Assembly (NCBI RefSeq): GCF_001687625.2
Contig: NZ_CP016538.2
Coordinates: 468,001-532,000 of the forward strand
DNA from: Planococcus maritimus
GTDB lineage: Bacteria > Bacillota > Bacilli > Bacillales_A > Planococcaceae
DNA: 64,000 bases
Direction: 5' to 3'
The position numbers were made by a program, and so were the translations under genes. Positions 16,799 through 24,680 of this stretch are shown piece by piece. Each line of letters begins with the position of its first letter. Position 1 is the stretch's first letter. Under the pieces are notes generated by a model. The model made no database searches. It was not told the origin of the DNA and saw only the letters and a list, made by a program, of their open reading frames with translations.

Positions 16799-16824
16799 GT
16801 ACCCTGAGCGAAAAAACCCTAAAC
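16799..16824 (-). promoter_or_regulatory. Candidate SigB promoter for small membrane protein
   Basis: On the minus strand, GTTTAG (16824-16819), 14 bases and GGGTAC (16804-16799) match the SigB consensus GTTTAA/GGGTAA in 10 of 12 positions at the usual spacing. Confidence 0.5.
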
Positions 16825-16976
16825 CTCCAGATAACCACCCAATACAAAATTTATGAAAGTTGGAAAATTGCCTTTATTCCGCGCTTTGGCGTGCTCGCGT
16901 CTAGGGCTTGTGCTCAGTTGTTCACAAAGCGGCAGTATAGTAAACTGAACATAGCGACGCGAGGGAGGAACGGAAT

Positions 16977-17399
16977 TTGCCTACTCCAAGTATGGAAGAT
17001 CATATTGAAATCATTTATTCATTGATAGAGCAAAAAGGATACGCGCGCGTCTCGGATATTGCCGAGGCGCTATCGGTGCTGCCATCATCCGTGACGAAGA
17101 TGGTACAGAAACTCGATAAAGACGGCTATTTGATTTATGAACGCTATCGTGGGCTGATGCTCACGCCGAAGGGACAGAAACTTGGAAAACGCTTGTTGCA
17201 GCGACATGACTTGCTCGAGCAATTCCTGCGGCTAATCGGTGTGGACGAGGACAAAATCTACGATGACGTAGAAGGAATCGAGCATCATTTGAGCTGGAAT
17301 TCCATCGACCGCATCGCTGACTTGGTCCAGTTGCTTGAAGAAGATCAAGATGTAGTGGAAAAATTGAAGAAGTTGAGCAAAGAACAAAAAAACAGCTAA
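16977..17399 (+). CDS. mntR: Manganese-responsive transcriptional regulator
   Basis: The 140-aa DtxR-family repressor is nearly colinear with Bacillus MntR. All six metal ligands of that protein are present at the same numbers: Asp8, Glu11, His77, Glu99, Glu102 and His103. The recognition helix is [16 protein letters not shown]. It represses Mn2+ uptake genes when manganese is sufficient; no uptake genes are in the window. The start is TTG 16977 after GAGGGAGGA, giving [11 protein letters not shown]. Very sure. Confidence 0.97.
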   Translation: MPTPSMEDHIEIIYSLIEQKGYARVSDIAEALSVLPSSVTKMVQKLDKDGYLIYERYRGLMLTPKGQKLGKRLLQRHDLLEQFLRLIGVDEDKIYDDVEGIEHHLSWNSIDRIADLVQLLEEDQDVVEKLKKLSKEQKNS

Positions 17400-17422
17400 C
17401 CCAAATAGAGGAGGTATGCAGC

Positions 17423-18283
17423 ATGGCTTTGCATCCAGGATTGAAAGCATTATTGCACATTAAAGACCGTTCCACATCCCAGTGGATCTTAACAGATGGT
17501 TCAGGGGATGAGGTAACAATGAACGCATCGGAAATCGAAGAAGGGCAAGAGGTCGGCACGGAGATTGAAGTCTTCTTATACCGCAACCGTCAAGGCGGCA
17601 TCTCCGCCACTCCAATGATTCCGCATATTTTGCCGAGTGAATACGGCTGGGCAAAAGTATTGAAAATTTCACCGCGAGAAGGCGCAGTTGTTGATATCGG
17701 CACGACACGTGAAGTATACGTGCTGCCAGCCGATTTGCCGCCAGTTCAAGAACTATGGCCAGCGCAAGGAGATCATATCTTCATGACACTCCGAACAGAC
17801 CGCTATGGCGATCTATACGGGCGTTTGGCGACAGAAGAAAAAGTGCTGGAGCTCTACGAAGCGGCACCTGCAGAAGTTTATAATAAAGACTTGAAAGCAC
17901 GCGCTTATCGCTTGCTGCCGGTTGGCTCATTCATGCTGACGGTACCAGAGAACTACCGCGTCTTTGTCCACGAATCAGAACGCGAAGCAGAACCACGCCT
18001 CGGCGAAGAAAAAACCGTGCGCGTCATCGATGTCAAAGACGATGGAACGCTTAACGGCTCGCTATTGCCACGCAAACAAGAACGCCTGTCAGACGATGCC
18101 GAAGAAATCTTGCGCTATTTAGAAAACGCGGGTGGCCAAATGCCGTTTACCGATAAATCGTCGCCTGATGAAATCATGGAAATGTTCGGCATGAGTAAAG
18201 CAGCATTTAAGCGCGCGCTCGGCCGGCTTTACAAAGAACGTCGCATCTTGCAAGAAGACGGCTGGACAAAAATGCTCGGTTAA
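17423..18283 (+). CDS. cvfB: CvfB-family S1-like RNA-binding protein
   Basis: The 286-aa protein has consecutive S1-type OB folds, DVG-T-EVYVLPADLPP-like strands near residue 95, and a C-terminal winged helix (PDEIMEMFGMSKAAFKRALGRLYKERRI, about 245-275). This is the pattern of CvfB/YitL, a conserved virulence factor in Staphylococcus that binds RNA. It has no signal peptide and is cytoplasmic. The ATG follows GAGGAGG, 23 bases after mntR with no terminator between, so the pair is probably co-transcribed. Confidence 0.9.
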   Translation: MALHPGLKALLHIKDRSTSQWILTDGSGDEVTMNASEIEEGQEVGTEIEVFLYRNRQGGISATPMIPHILPSEYGWAKVLKISPREGAVVDIGTTREVYVLPADLPPVQELWPAQGDHIFMTLRTDRYGDLYGRLATEEKVLELYEAAPAEVYNKDLKARAYRLLPVGSFMLTVPENYRVFVHESEREAEPRLGEEKTVRVIDVKDDGTLNGSLLPRKQERLSDDAEEILRYLENAGGQMPFTDKSSPDEIMEMFGMSKAAFKRALGRLYKERRILQEDGWTKMLG

Positions 18284-18337
18284 GGAACCTTTCTGCCTCA
18301 AATGCGTACTACTATTTGAAGAAAGGGGCAAAAAAAG

Positions 18338-19225
18338 ATGAAAAAATTAATGACACTGGCCGCTTTGGCGCTTGCTTTTATGTTGGCGTTTGCCGGCGCA
18401 GCATCCGCGAATGTCGGAATAAATGAGAAATTCGGCTTGCCAATCGTCGTCTATGGAGGCGATTTATCCGCCGACGAAAAGGCGCAAGTCGCTGAAAGCC
18501 TGGACGTGGCTGGGGAAGCAGAAGTGGAAGAAATCGAAGTGACCGGACAAGACTTGGTCACTTACATTCAGGACGGGGACGCGCGTGCGCGCATGTATTC
18601 TTCGGCTAAAATTACCCGCACCGAAGAAGGCGAAGGGCTGGTCATTGAGATCACTACCCCAGACAATATTACTCAAGTGACAACAGATATGTATGCCAAC
18701 GCCATGCTGACGGCGGGCATTGAAAATGCAACGGTCGAAGTCGCTGCGCCAAAAGCGGTAACGGGGCATTCAGCACTTGTTGGGATTTATAAAGCTTATG
18801 AAGTGAACGGGGAACAACTTGATCCTGAACGGACGGATGTCGCCAATGACGAATTATCCGTTGCAACGGAATTGTCTGAAGGCGGCGTCGACCAAGATAA
18901 AGTCAGCGAATTGCTGACGGAAATCAAAAAGCAAATCGCCGAGCAAAATCCGGCTACACGTGAGGACGTTGAACAAATCGTCGAGGAGCAATTGAGCCGT
19001 CTCCAGATCGAACTGAGTCCAGAAGACCGCCAATTACTGGTCGATTTGATGGACCGTATCCGTCAACTCGATATCGATTTCTCGAAATGGTCAACTGAAT
19101 TGGAAGACTTGAGCAAGACAATCGGGGATAAAATCGAAACCGTCGTCAATGACGAAGGATTCTGGGAAAGTGTTAAACAATTTTTCCGTGATTTGGCCAA
19201 TACGGTCCGTGGCTGGTTTAACTAA
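18338..19225 (+). CDS. DUF1002 secreted protein (YpuA-like)
   Basis: The 295-aa protein has a Sec signal peptide (MKKLMTLAALALAFMLAFAGAASA, cleavage near residue 24). A DUF1002 domain follows with GQDLVTYIQDG, AKITRTEEGEGLVIEI and VTGHSALVGIYKAYE, then an acidic, helical C-terminal part (about 195-295) likely to be coiled coil. It is expected outside the membrane; the biochemical role is unknown. A weak SD, AAAGGGGC, precedes the ATG. A probable terminator lies 60-100 bases after the stop. Confidence 0.9.
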   Translation: MKKLMTLAALALAFMLAFAGAASANVGINEKFGLPIVVYGGDLSADEKAQVAESLDVAGEAEVEEIEVTGQDLVTYIQDGDARARMYSSAKITRTEEGEGLVIEITTPDNITQVTTDMYANAMLTAGIENATVEVAAPKAVTGHSALVGIYKAYEVNGEQLDPERTDVANDELSVATELSEGGVDQDKVSELLTEIKKQIAEQNPATREDVEQIVEEQLSRLQIELSPEDRQLLVDLMDRIRQLDIDFSKWSTELEDLSKTIGDKIETVVNDEGFWESVKQFFRDLANTVRGWFN

Positions 19226-19282
19226 TCCGCTTGCTTATAACCAGTATGGATAAAGTAAAAACAACATAATTGAACGAAATGA

Positions 19283-19329
19283 AGGCTGATCCGACAAATC
19301 ATTTACATGGTTTCGAGGTCAGCTTTTTT
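19283..19329 (+). terminator. Probable terminator after DUF1002 gene
   Basis: GGCTGA-TCCGA and TCGAGG-TCAGC arms are separated by a long loop and followed by T6. The stem is imperfect, so the call is moderate. Confidence 0.55.
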
Positions 19330-19368
19330 AGTATGTCTGTACTGCTTAGTGAACTGCAAACAGCTATC

Positions 19369-19398
19369 TTGCAGAAAAATGCTGTGGAATGCTAAACT
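19369..19398 (+). promoter_or_regulatory. Promoter of the dioxygenase gene
   Basis: TTGCAG (19369-19374), an 18-base spacer, then TAAACT (19393-19398), directly before the palindromic operator. Confidence 0.55.
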
Positions 19399-19408
19399 AA
19401 AGGTAACA

Positions 19409-19424
19409 ATCTCGAATTCGAGAT
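19409..19424. promoter_or_regulatory. Perfect 16-bp palindrome, MhqR-type operator
   Basis: ATCTCGAATTCGAGAT is an exact palindrome placed at the expected transcription start. It matches the MhqR box known upstream of Bacillus mhqNOP, mhqED and azoR2, whose MhqO is a ring-cleaving dioxygenase of this family. Confidence 0.8.
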
Positions 19425-19442
19425 AAAGAAAGGGTGTTTTTC

Positions 19443-20411
19443 ATGCAAGTTGCAGGCATACACCATGTTTCAGCGATTACAGCCAATGCAGATCAAAACC
19501 ATGACTTTTTTACGCGCGTTCTCGGAATGCGCCTTGTTAAAAAAAGTGTCAATCAGGATAACCCATCTTCCTACCATTTGTTTTATGCAGATGCAGTAGG
19601 AACGCCGGGAACCGACATGACCTATTTTGATATCCCGATGGCGGGAAGGACCTATCCGGGCGTCACTTCCATCAGCAATACCGGTTTCCGTATCCCGTCT
19701 CAACAAGCGATGGATTATTGGCTAGAGCGTTTTCGTGAATTTGGCGTTCCGCACGGCGAACCAACCCAGCGCTTTGGCCGTGACACTGTCGAATTTCAGG
19801 ATTTTGAAGGCTCCCGTTTAATGCTGGTCGTCGATAACGGAGAAGGTATTCCATTCGGCAAACCATGGACAAGAGCAAGTGTGCCGGAAGCGTTTGCCAT
19901 CCGGGGGCTTGGGCCAGTCAGACTGACGGTGAGGAAAGCAGAACGGACAGCCAATGTATTGACGGATGTCCTTGGCTTTTCAAAGGTTGGTGCCTACGCG
20001 CCAGTGGTGGAAGGACAACCCGAAATAATTGTCTACACTACAGGAGAAGGCGGCCCAGGCGGCGAAATACATTTAGAAGAACGCTCAGATCTTCCGCCGG
20101 AGCGTCCTGGCCGCGGCAGTGTGCACCATGTAGCGTTCCGTGTGAAAACTGATGAAGAGTATCATCGGTGGAACGAACGATTACGGGCGCGTGGTTTTCA
20201 GACGTCTGGAGAAGTGGATCGCCATTATTTCAAAGCGATTTATTTTAGAGAACCGAACGGAATCCTGTTTGAATTATCGACAGATGGCCCCGGCTTTGCG
20301 ACTGATGAAAACGCAGACGAACTTGGAGAAGGCTTGGCTTTGCCGCCATTCCTCGAACCGAGGCGCAAGGAAATCGAGGACTCTCTTCGCCCGTTGAAGA
20401 TAAACCTGTAA
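19443..20411 (+). CDS. Ring-cleaving dioxygenase (MhqO-like, VOC superfamily)
   Basis: The 322-aa protein has two vicinal-oxygen-chelate modules (about 1-145 and 150-310). Metal-ligand contexts are visible as GIHHVSAIT at the N-terminus, SVHHVAFRV near 225 and GILFELSTDGPGF near 278. MhqO-like enzymes are thought to cleave hydroquinones or quinone-thiol adducts in the cytoplasm. GTG 19434 is an alternative start, but ATG 19443 has AAGAAAGGG at better spacing. The upstream perfect MhqR palindrome supports the function. It is monocistronic or followed by the small acetyltransferase. Confidence 0.92.
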   Translation: MQVAGIHHVSAITANADQNHDFFTRVLGMRLVKKSVNQDNPSSYHLFYADAVGTPGTDMTYFDIPMAGRTYPGVTSISNTGFRIPSQQAMDYWLERFREFGVPHGEPTQRFGRDTVEFQDFEGSRLMLVVDNGEGIPFGKPWTRASVPEAFAIRGLGPVRLTVRKAERTANVLTDVLGFSKVGAYAPVVEGQPEIIVYTTGEGGPGGEIHLEERSDLPPERPGRGSVHHVAFRVKTDEEYHRWNERLRARGFQTSGEVDRHYFKAIYFREPNGILFELSTDGPGFATDENADELGEGLALPPFLEPRRKEIEDSLRPLKINL

Positions 20412-20468
20412 GCGGCAGGATTACGCAAGCTTGTATAAATTAAATAGACTTGAGGAGGAATGGGATTA

Positions 20469-20750
20469 ATGGAATTAAAATTTACAGAACTTGGCCATGA
20501 TGAGTTTGCTTTCCGGGAGACGGAGGGCGATTTAGTGAAAGCCGAAATCACATGGACACAAATGGCTGATTTGATGGTCATGGAATATACCTTTGTCGAA
20601 GAAAACTTACGCGGTCAAGGGTTCGCTAAACAATTGGTCGATCATGCGGCAGCTTATGCCCGTGATAATCAATTCAAGATGCAGGCGGTTTGTTCTTACG
20701 TAGCAGAAACATTTGAGCGTTCTGACGACTACAACGACATCAAAGCCTGA
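20469..20750 (+). CDS. Small GNAT-like N-acetyltransferase (YjdJ type)
   Basis: The 93-aa protein matches the Yjdj/GNAT_acetyltransf-like short family: TYVEENLRGQGFAKQLVDHAAAYAR-like acetyl-CoA loop (here FVEENLRGQGFAKQLV) and the final CSYVAETFERSDDYNDI. It is cytoplasmic with unknown substrate. ATG 20469 sits ten bases after AGGAGG; ATG 20460 is too close to it. It follows the dioxygenase by 57 bases and ends at a shared terminator. Confidence 0.88.
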   Translation: MELKFTELGHDEFAFRETEGDLVKAEITWTQMADLMVMEYTFVEENLRGQGFAKQLVDHAAAYARDNQFKMQAVCSYVAETFERSDDYNDIKA

Positions 20751-20769
20751 CCGCTAAAATAGACATAAA

Positions 20770-20806
20770 AAAAGCAATCCGTTTCCTCTTGGGATGGATT
20801 GCTTTT
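20770..20806. terminator. Bidirectional terminator
   Basis: AAGCAATCC and GGATTGCTT arms with A-run and T4 serve both the plus-strand acetyltransferase and the minus-strand micropeptide transcript. Confidence 0.82.
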
Positions 20807-20833
20807 CTATGTATAATTGACTAGTTTGCTCAT
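20807..20833 (-). other. Possible 8-codon ORF after the micropeptide
   Basis: GAAGGAGTGAGCCT precedes ATG, and the frame reads MSKLVNYT then stop, 15 bases downstream of the 32-codon ORF and just before the terminator. The ribosome site is convincing, but an ORF this short may be fortuitous. Confidence 0.3.
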
Positions 20834-20847
20834 AGGCTCACTCCTTC

Positions 20848-20946
20848 TTACAGGCTTGTCATGAAGAACACGATCGCTGTAAGGATGGATGCGCCGCCTA
20901 CCCCGTACATGAAATCTGCTTGGTTAAAAATTAATTTGTTTTCCAT
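20848..20946 (-). CDS. 32-aa SigB-associated membrane micropeptide
   Basis: The ORF reads MENKLIFNQADFMYGVG, then GASILTAIVFFMTSL. It has a polar N-terminal part and one C-terminal hydrophobic helix of about 15-18 residues, ending right after it. It is too short for ordinary gene callers. Support comes from AAAGGAG nine bases before the ATG, a consensus SigB promoter (GTTTAA-N13-GGGTAT) 53 bases upstream of the ATG, and a terminator downstream. No family is recognised; it is probably a small single-pass membrane peptide made under general stress. Confidence 0.72.
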   Translation of the reverse strand: MENKLIFNQADFMYGVGGASILTAIVFFMTSL

Positions 20947-20998
20947 TATCTGCAACTCCTTTATTATATTATGTCTATTATTGGCTGATAGTAATAAA

Positions 20999-21023
20999 AT
21001 ACCCATCATGATAAAACTTAAAC
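20999..21023 (-). promoter_or_regulatory. Consensus SigB promoter
   Basis: On the minus strand, GTTTAA (21023-21018), 13 bases and GGGTAT (21004-20999). Both hexamers match the SigB consensus exactly. The predicted start of transcription is about 45 bases before the 32-codon ORF. Confidence 0.8.
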
Positions 21024-21190
21024 AAGTTTTATTAAGTTTTTAGCGGGAATGAAAATAATGCGAAACCAAAACGGTTTACAAGCGTATGTATGTAAGAAGC
21101 AACAAATTATCAATAGTTGAGGGGCTTGGCCTAATTCTAGGCGTTCGCATCAACGGGGTCCCCAAAAAACAGAAATGGGAGGGTTTTTTT

Positions 21191-21739
21191 ATGAATCAAG
21201 CACCAGAGAATTACGGAACCATTAAAAGGACAGGCGAAAAAGCTCTTGGCATCATCGGTTCTATTTTTAATGTCATCGGCATTATCCTATCGATCATCCT
21301 CATCACCAGCTTGAGCGGTTTTGAAGGCAGCCAGATGCAAATGCAGTTGGAAGAGGAAATCCGCAATGATCCGAACTTGACGAATCCGCAAGATGTCGAG
21401 ATGACCATGGATATGGTCAATTCATTCATGCAAGGATTTGATGTACTTGGCTGGATCGTCGTTGTGTTACTCGTTGTTAGCACAGTCTTTGCCGTATTGG
21501 CCATGACGAAATTGAAGACAAACGATAAGGCAAATACAGCGGGAATTTTCTTCATCCTTGCCGGAATTTTTGCCGGGATCTTGTCGCTGACATCGATTCT
21601 TTTCTACATCGCTGCCATTATGTGCTTCGTGCGCAAGCCGCCGCTCCGTGAAGATGAATTGATGGGCTATGGCAATGAACCTGCTGATCGAAACGATACG
21701 GCAACGCGTGAAGACGACACACCGTACCGTCCGTTATAA
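21191..21739 (+). CDS. DUF4064 membrane protein
   Basis: The 182-aa protein has a first membrane helix at about 18-42 (GIIGSIFNVIGIILSIILI), an extracytoplasmic stretch, a helix near 82-105, and a close pair near 118-145. This is the DUF4064 layout with the family's NVIGIIL and AGIFFILAGIFAGILSL segments. The acidic tail is disordered. The function is unknown. The frame is open from 21086, but ATG 21191 follows GGGAGGG and starts the conserved region. Confidence 0.85.
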   Translation: MNQAPENYGTIKRTGEKALGIIGSIFNVIGIILSIILITSLSGFEGSQMQMQLEEEIRNDPNLTNPQDVEMTMDMVNSFMQGFDVLGWIVVVLLVVSTVFAVLAMTKLKTNDKANTAGIFFILAGIFAGILSLTSILFYIAAIMCFVRKPPLREDELMGYGNEPADRNDTATREDDTPYRPL

Positions 21740-21755
21740 AAGAAAATAGTTCAAG

Positions 21756-21793
21756 CAAAAAACCCCCTCGAAACGAATTCGAGGGGGTTTTTA
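21756..21793. terminator. Bidirectional terminator
   Basis: AACCCCCTCG-aaacgaatt-CGAGGGGGTT with flanking A6 and T5, between convergent genes. Confidence 0.9.
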
Positions 21794-21806
21794 TGCAGTT
21801 ACAGGC

Positions 21807-22298
21807 CTATTGTGCCTGACTTGAGAGATCGAAAACGTATTTCGCTGTCTGAAGGGGATGCCCTTCGAACAATTCCTCGAACTCTTCTAGCAGCAGGAAG
21901 CCATTTGCTTCATAGAAATTGCGGCCTTTCTGGTTATCGCTTTCCACATAGACGAATAATTGTTGGCCGCCTTTTAAGCGCGACAACCCATCCGACAATA
22001 ACTTTTTGCCAAAACCTGAACGTTGATGCTCGGGTTTCATGTACATGGCGATCAATTCGGCATCGCCGTCTTCGTCGACTTTTGTGAAATTGGCGAAGCC
22101 CACAGCTTGCCCGTCTTGCTCGGCAAGCAGGAGGATCGTCCGCTCCATGCGCATTTCAAGCATGGGGGTGGAGTAAGATTGCTCCAAAAACTTCTGTTGT
22201 ATAGGAGATGGAATGATCCCTTCGTACGTATCATTCCAGCTAATGTGAGCGATTTCCCGTACAGATTCAATATCTGCCGGTGTACCTGTGCGAATCAT
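21807..22298 (-). CDS. GNAT family N-acetyltransferase
   Basis: The 163-aa single GNAT domain starts MIRTGTPADIESVREIAHISW, typical of the family. It has MYMKPEHQRSGFGKKLL as acetyl-CoA loop (about 90-108) and NQKGRNFYEANGF near 130. The substrate is unknown; the overall form resembles PaiA/YtmI-type small-molecule acetyltransferases. The ATG follows AGAGGTGATCGC. It is divergent from the ElaA-like gene. Confidence 0.88.
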   Translation of the reverse strand: MIRTGTPADIESVREIAHISWNDTYEGIIPSPIQQKFLEQSYSTPMLEMRMERTILLLAEQDGQAVGFANFTKVDEDGDAELIAMYMKPEHQRSGFGKKLLSDGLSRLKGGQQLFVYVESDNQKGRNFYEANGFLLLEEFEELFEGHPLQTAKYVFDLSSQAQ

Positions 22299-22392
22299 GC
22301 GATCACCTCTGGAATTATTTTTGCTATCATATCAAACTCTAGCCTGAATAGCCATCGATGTGGAATAATGAAATGACAGGAGGCGATTGATT

Positions 22393-22851
22393 ATGGCATG
22401 GAAATACTGTCAATTTGACGATTTCACAGCACAAGCATTATACAATATATTAAAGCTTCGTGTCGAAGTATTTGTGGTAGAACAGAATTGCCCTTATCCG
22501 GAACTGGACGGCTTGGACGAAGTGTCCACTCATATCGTTTACGAAGAAGATGGGGAAGTACTGGCTTATTCACGGCTAGTACCGGCAGGAAAGAAATACG
22601 ATGCGCCGTCAATCGGCCGTGTAATCGTGAGAAAAGAAGCGCGTGGCCGCGGATTGGCAAAAGAACTTCTTGAACGTTCGATTCATTATATCGACGAACA
22701 ATGGCAAGAACCTGAGATTCAATTACAGGGGCAAGTGTATTTGAAGGAATTCTATGGCTCATTCGGGTTTGAAGCAATATCAGGAGTTTACGATGATGAC
22801 GGGATCCCGCATATTGACATGAAGCGCTCAACTGCAAAAACAGCTGGATGA
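22393..22851 (+). CDS. ElaA-like GNAT acetyltransferase
   Basis: The 152-aa protein matches ElaA: YNILKLRVEVFVVEQNCPYPELDG at residues about 17-40 and RVIVRKEARGRGLAKELL as acetyl-CoA loop near 77-94, then FYGSFGFEAISGVYDDDGIPHIDM. ElaA proteins are cytoplasmic acetyltransferases of unknown substrate. A TTG at 22387 is in frame, but ATG 22393 after GGAGGCG is preferred. Confidence 0.9.
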   Translation: MAWKYCQFDDFTAQALYNILKLRVEVFVVEQNCPYPELDGLDEVSTHIVYEEDGEVLAYSRLVPAGKKYDAPSIGRVIVRKEARGRGLAKELLERSIHYIDEQWQEPEIQLQGQVYLKEFYGSFGFEAISGVYDDDGIPHIDMKRSTAKTAG

Positions 22852-22918
22852 ACTGTGATTAGCTTTAAATAATTAGGGTAAACAAGAGGTAATAAGAAAA
22901 GTAAAAGGAGTGCTGCAA

Positions 22919-23323
22919 ATGGCTAGGAAAAAAGGTGGCGGCAGAGGCCTGCTTTTAGCAGGACTGGCAGCTGGTGCATATGCATATTTCAAAAAACCGG
23001 AAAACCGCGAAAAAGCGACGGTTGCATTTAATGACGTGAAAGCGAAGGTGAATGAGTACATGGAATCTCAAAACTTGGATCAAAACAATAGCCAGCAAGA
23101 CAAAAAGGACGAAGGCTTGGACAAAACCGACCTGCAGGAAAACAAGATGACGGCAGAGGGTGGAACGCAAGCAACCGTGCAATACTATAACGAAAAAGAA
23201 CAGAAAGAGAAGAAAGAAGACAAGGACGATGCAAAGCTTTCTTCTAATGACGATAGCAAAGAAAAATCAGAAAACACGGATTCAGTTTCATCTGAGCCGC
23301 GTTTGAATACCGATAAGTTGTAA
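22919..23323 (+). CDS. Small YtxH-like hydrophilic protein
   Basis: The 134-aa protein begins with a basic stretch and a short Gly/Ala-rich hydrophobic segment (GGGRGLLLAGLAAGAYAYF, about 6-24). A very charged Lys/Glu/Asp-rich region follows and is probably disordered. This resembles YtxH-type stress-associated membrane-anchored proteins, but the match is by layout only. ATG 22919 lies eight bases after AAAAGGAG. A terminator follows. Confidence 0.75.
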   Translation: MARKKGGGRGLLLAGLAAGAYAYFKKPENREKATVAFNDVKAKVNEYMESQNLDQNNSQQDKKDEGLDKTDLQENKMTAEGGTQATVQYYNEKEQKEKKEDKDDAKLSSNDDSKEKSENTDSVSSEPRLNTDKL

Positions 23324-23329
23324 GTCCCA

Positions 23330-23367
23330 AAAACCGCCTTGGCATAGATGCCAAGGCGGTTTTTTTA
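23330..23367. terminator. Bidirectional terminator
   Basis: AAACCGCCTTGGCA-taga-TGCCAAGGCGGTTT followed by a T-run; 14-bp perfect stem. Confidence 0.93.
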
Positions 23368-23379
23368 TGGACTAAGGGG

Positions 23380-24516
23380 TTAACGTTTGAGCGTTAGCCA
23401 ATTGGCCAAAGCGACCAGCAATAAGAGTGAGCCGCTGAATAAGAAACCGCTATCTGCAGAAAGCGCCAAGGCTCCGGTGACCCCGGACCCGGCTACGACA
23501 CCGATCGAGAAGAGGGCGTAGAAATATCCATAAGCACGGCCTCTTGAAGCATATTCTGTGGCATCGATTAATAAGGAATTGATCGATGGGAACAGCAGCG
23601 CAAACCCGAAGCCATAGGCACACATCGCCGCATATAAAAGCGGTTCTGTTGAGATATTGGCGAGCGCGAACAGCGAAGCTCCCATGACGGAAAAACCGAG
23701 GACCAAGGTAATAATCGGACGAACGGCATCGAACAGTCGGTTGATGGGCAACAGAAAGACGAGGATAGCCGATAAGCCGAATGCGCTTAACAGCAAGCCG
23801 CTTAACTGAGAGGGAAGGCTAAGCGATTCCACTTTCAACGGCAGCATATAAGCAAGCACGCCTTGTGAAAACATTAAGAAGAACGCGCCTGAAAAAGATC
23901 GATAGAGCCCTGGATTCCAGTGGAAAGCTTGGCGCTTAGCGGCTGAATTCTCTTTTTTCTTGTTCACTCGATGTGTCCGCAGTAATAGGAACGCAGCAAT
24001 CGCAAGAAGACCAATCAATGAGCCAGTCGCAGCCATCGTCTCAGGAACGCTGCCCTGTCCCGTGTAAATCGCTCCGTAAGCCGGGCCAATAATAGCGGCG
24101 AGGCCGACGAACGCACCGGAAATCGCTGCGTTTTTGCCGCGGCGGCTGTGATCGGTACGATTCGCTAAATAAGTGAAGGCGGCTGGAACCGTCAATCCTG
24201 CCGCTAAACCATGAACAAAGCGAACGGCAAGAAGGCTGTAAGGGCCGTCCGCCAAGTTATAAGCAAATAGCGCGGCACTAGTCGCCGCAAGACCTGCCAA
24301 CAGAATGGCGAATGGCCCTTTGCGGTCGGAGAAGATGCCAGAGATGATATTGCCGATAGTGTTCGACAACGAATACATTCCGACGGCAAGGCCTGCCAGG
24401 AATGGGCCAGCGCCGAGTGATACCGCAAACGGGCTGATGATCGGCAACTGGGCAAATAAGTCGAAAAATGCAAAGAAGATGATAAGATAAATGAACAAGC
24501 GCAAAGGGGTTCCCAA
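23380..24516 (-). CDS. MFS transporter (drug/metabolite efflux type)
   Basis: The 378-aa protein has about 12 membrane helices. Loop 2-3 holds the antiporter-like motif GNIISGIFSDRKGPFAI, and motif C-like GAFVGLAAIIGPAYGAIYTG lies near residues 130-150. Likely a proton-driven exporter; no substrate can be read. The start is uncertain: TTG 24516 touches AAAGGAAG, and TTG 24504 is the next choice. It is divergent from dagK. Confidence 0.85.
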   Translation of the reverse strand: MGTPLRLFIYLIIFFAFFDLFAQLPIISPFAVSLGAGPFLAGLAVGMYSLSNTIGNIISGIFSDRKGPFAILLAGLAATSAALFAYNLADGPYSLLAVRFVHGLAAGLTVPAAFTYLANRTDHSRRGKNAAISGAFVGLAAIIGPAYGAIYTGQGSVPETMAATGSLIGLLAIAAFLLLRTHRVNKKKENSAAKRQAFHWNPGLYRSFSGAFFLMFSQGVLAYMLPLKVESLSLPSQLSGLLLSAFGLSAILVFLLPINRLFDAVRPIITLVLGFSVMGASLFALANISTEPLLYAAMCAYGFGFALLFPSINSLLIDATEYASRGRAYGYFYALFSIGVVAGSGVTGALALSADSGFLFSGSLLLLVALANWLTLKR

Positions 24517-24680
24517 CTTCCTTTAAGGTGTATTGGTGCGTGGAACTGCCAATTTCAACATTACCTGCGCAAGCGAGAGCCGCTGGACTAAACAGAAATA
24601 AATGCGGCAAGGTGGATTACCTTTTGCTTTGTTTAGGGTATTGAAACACATGACCTTATTATAGCACCGGAGGGAAAAAG

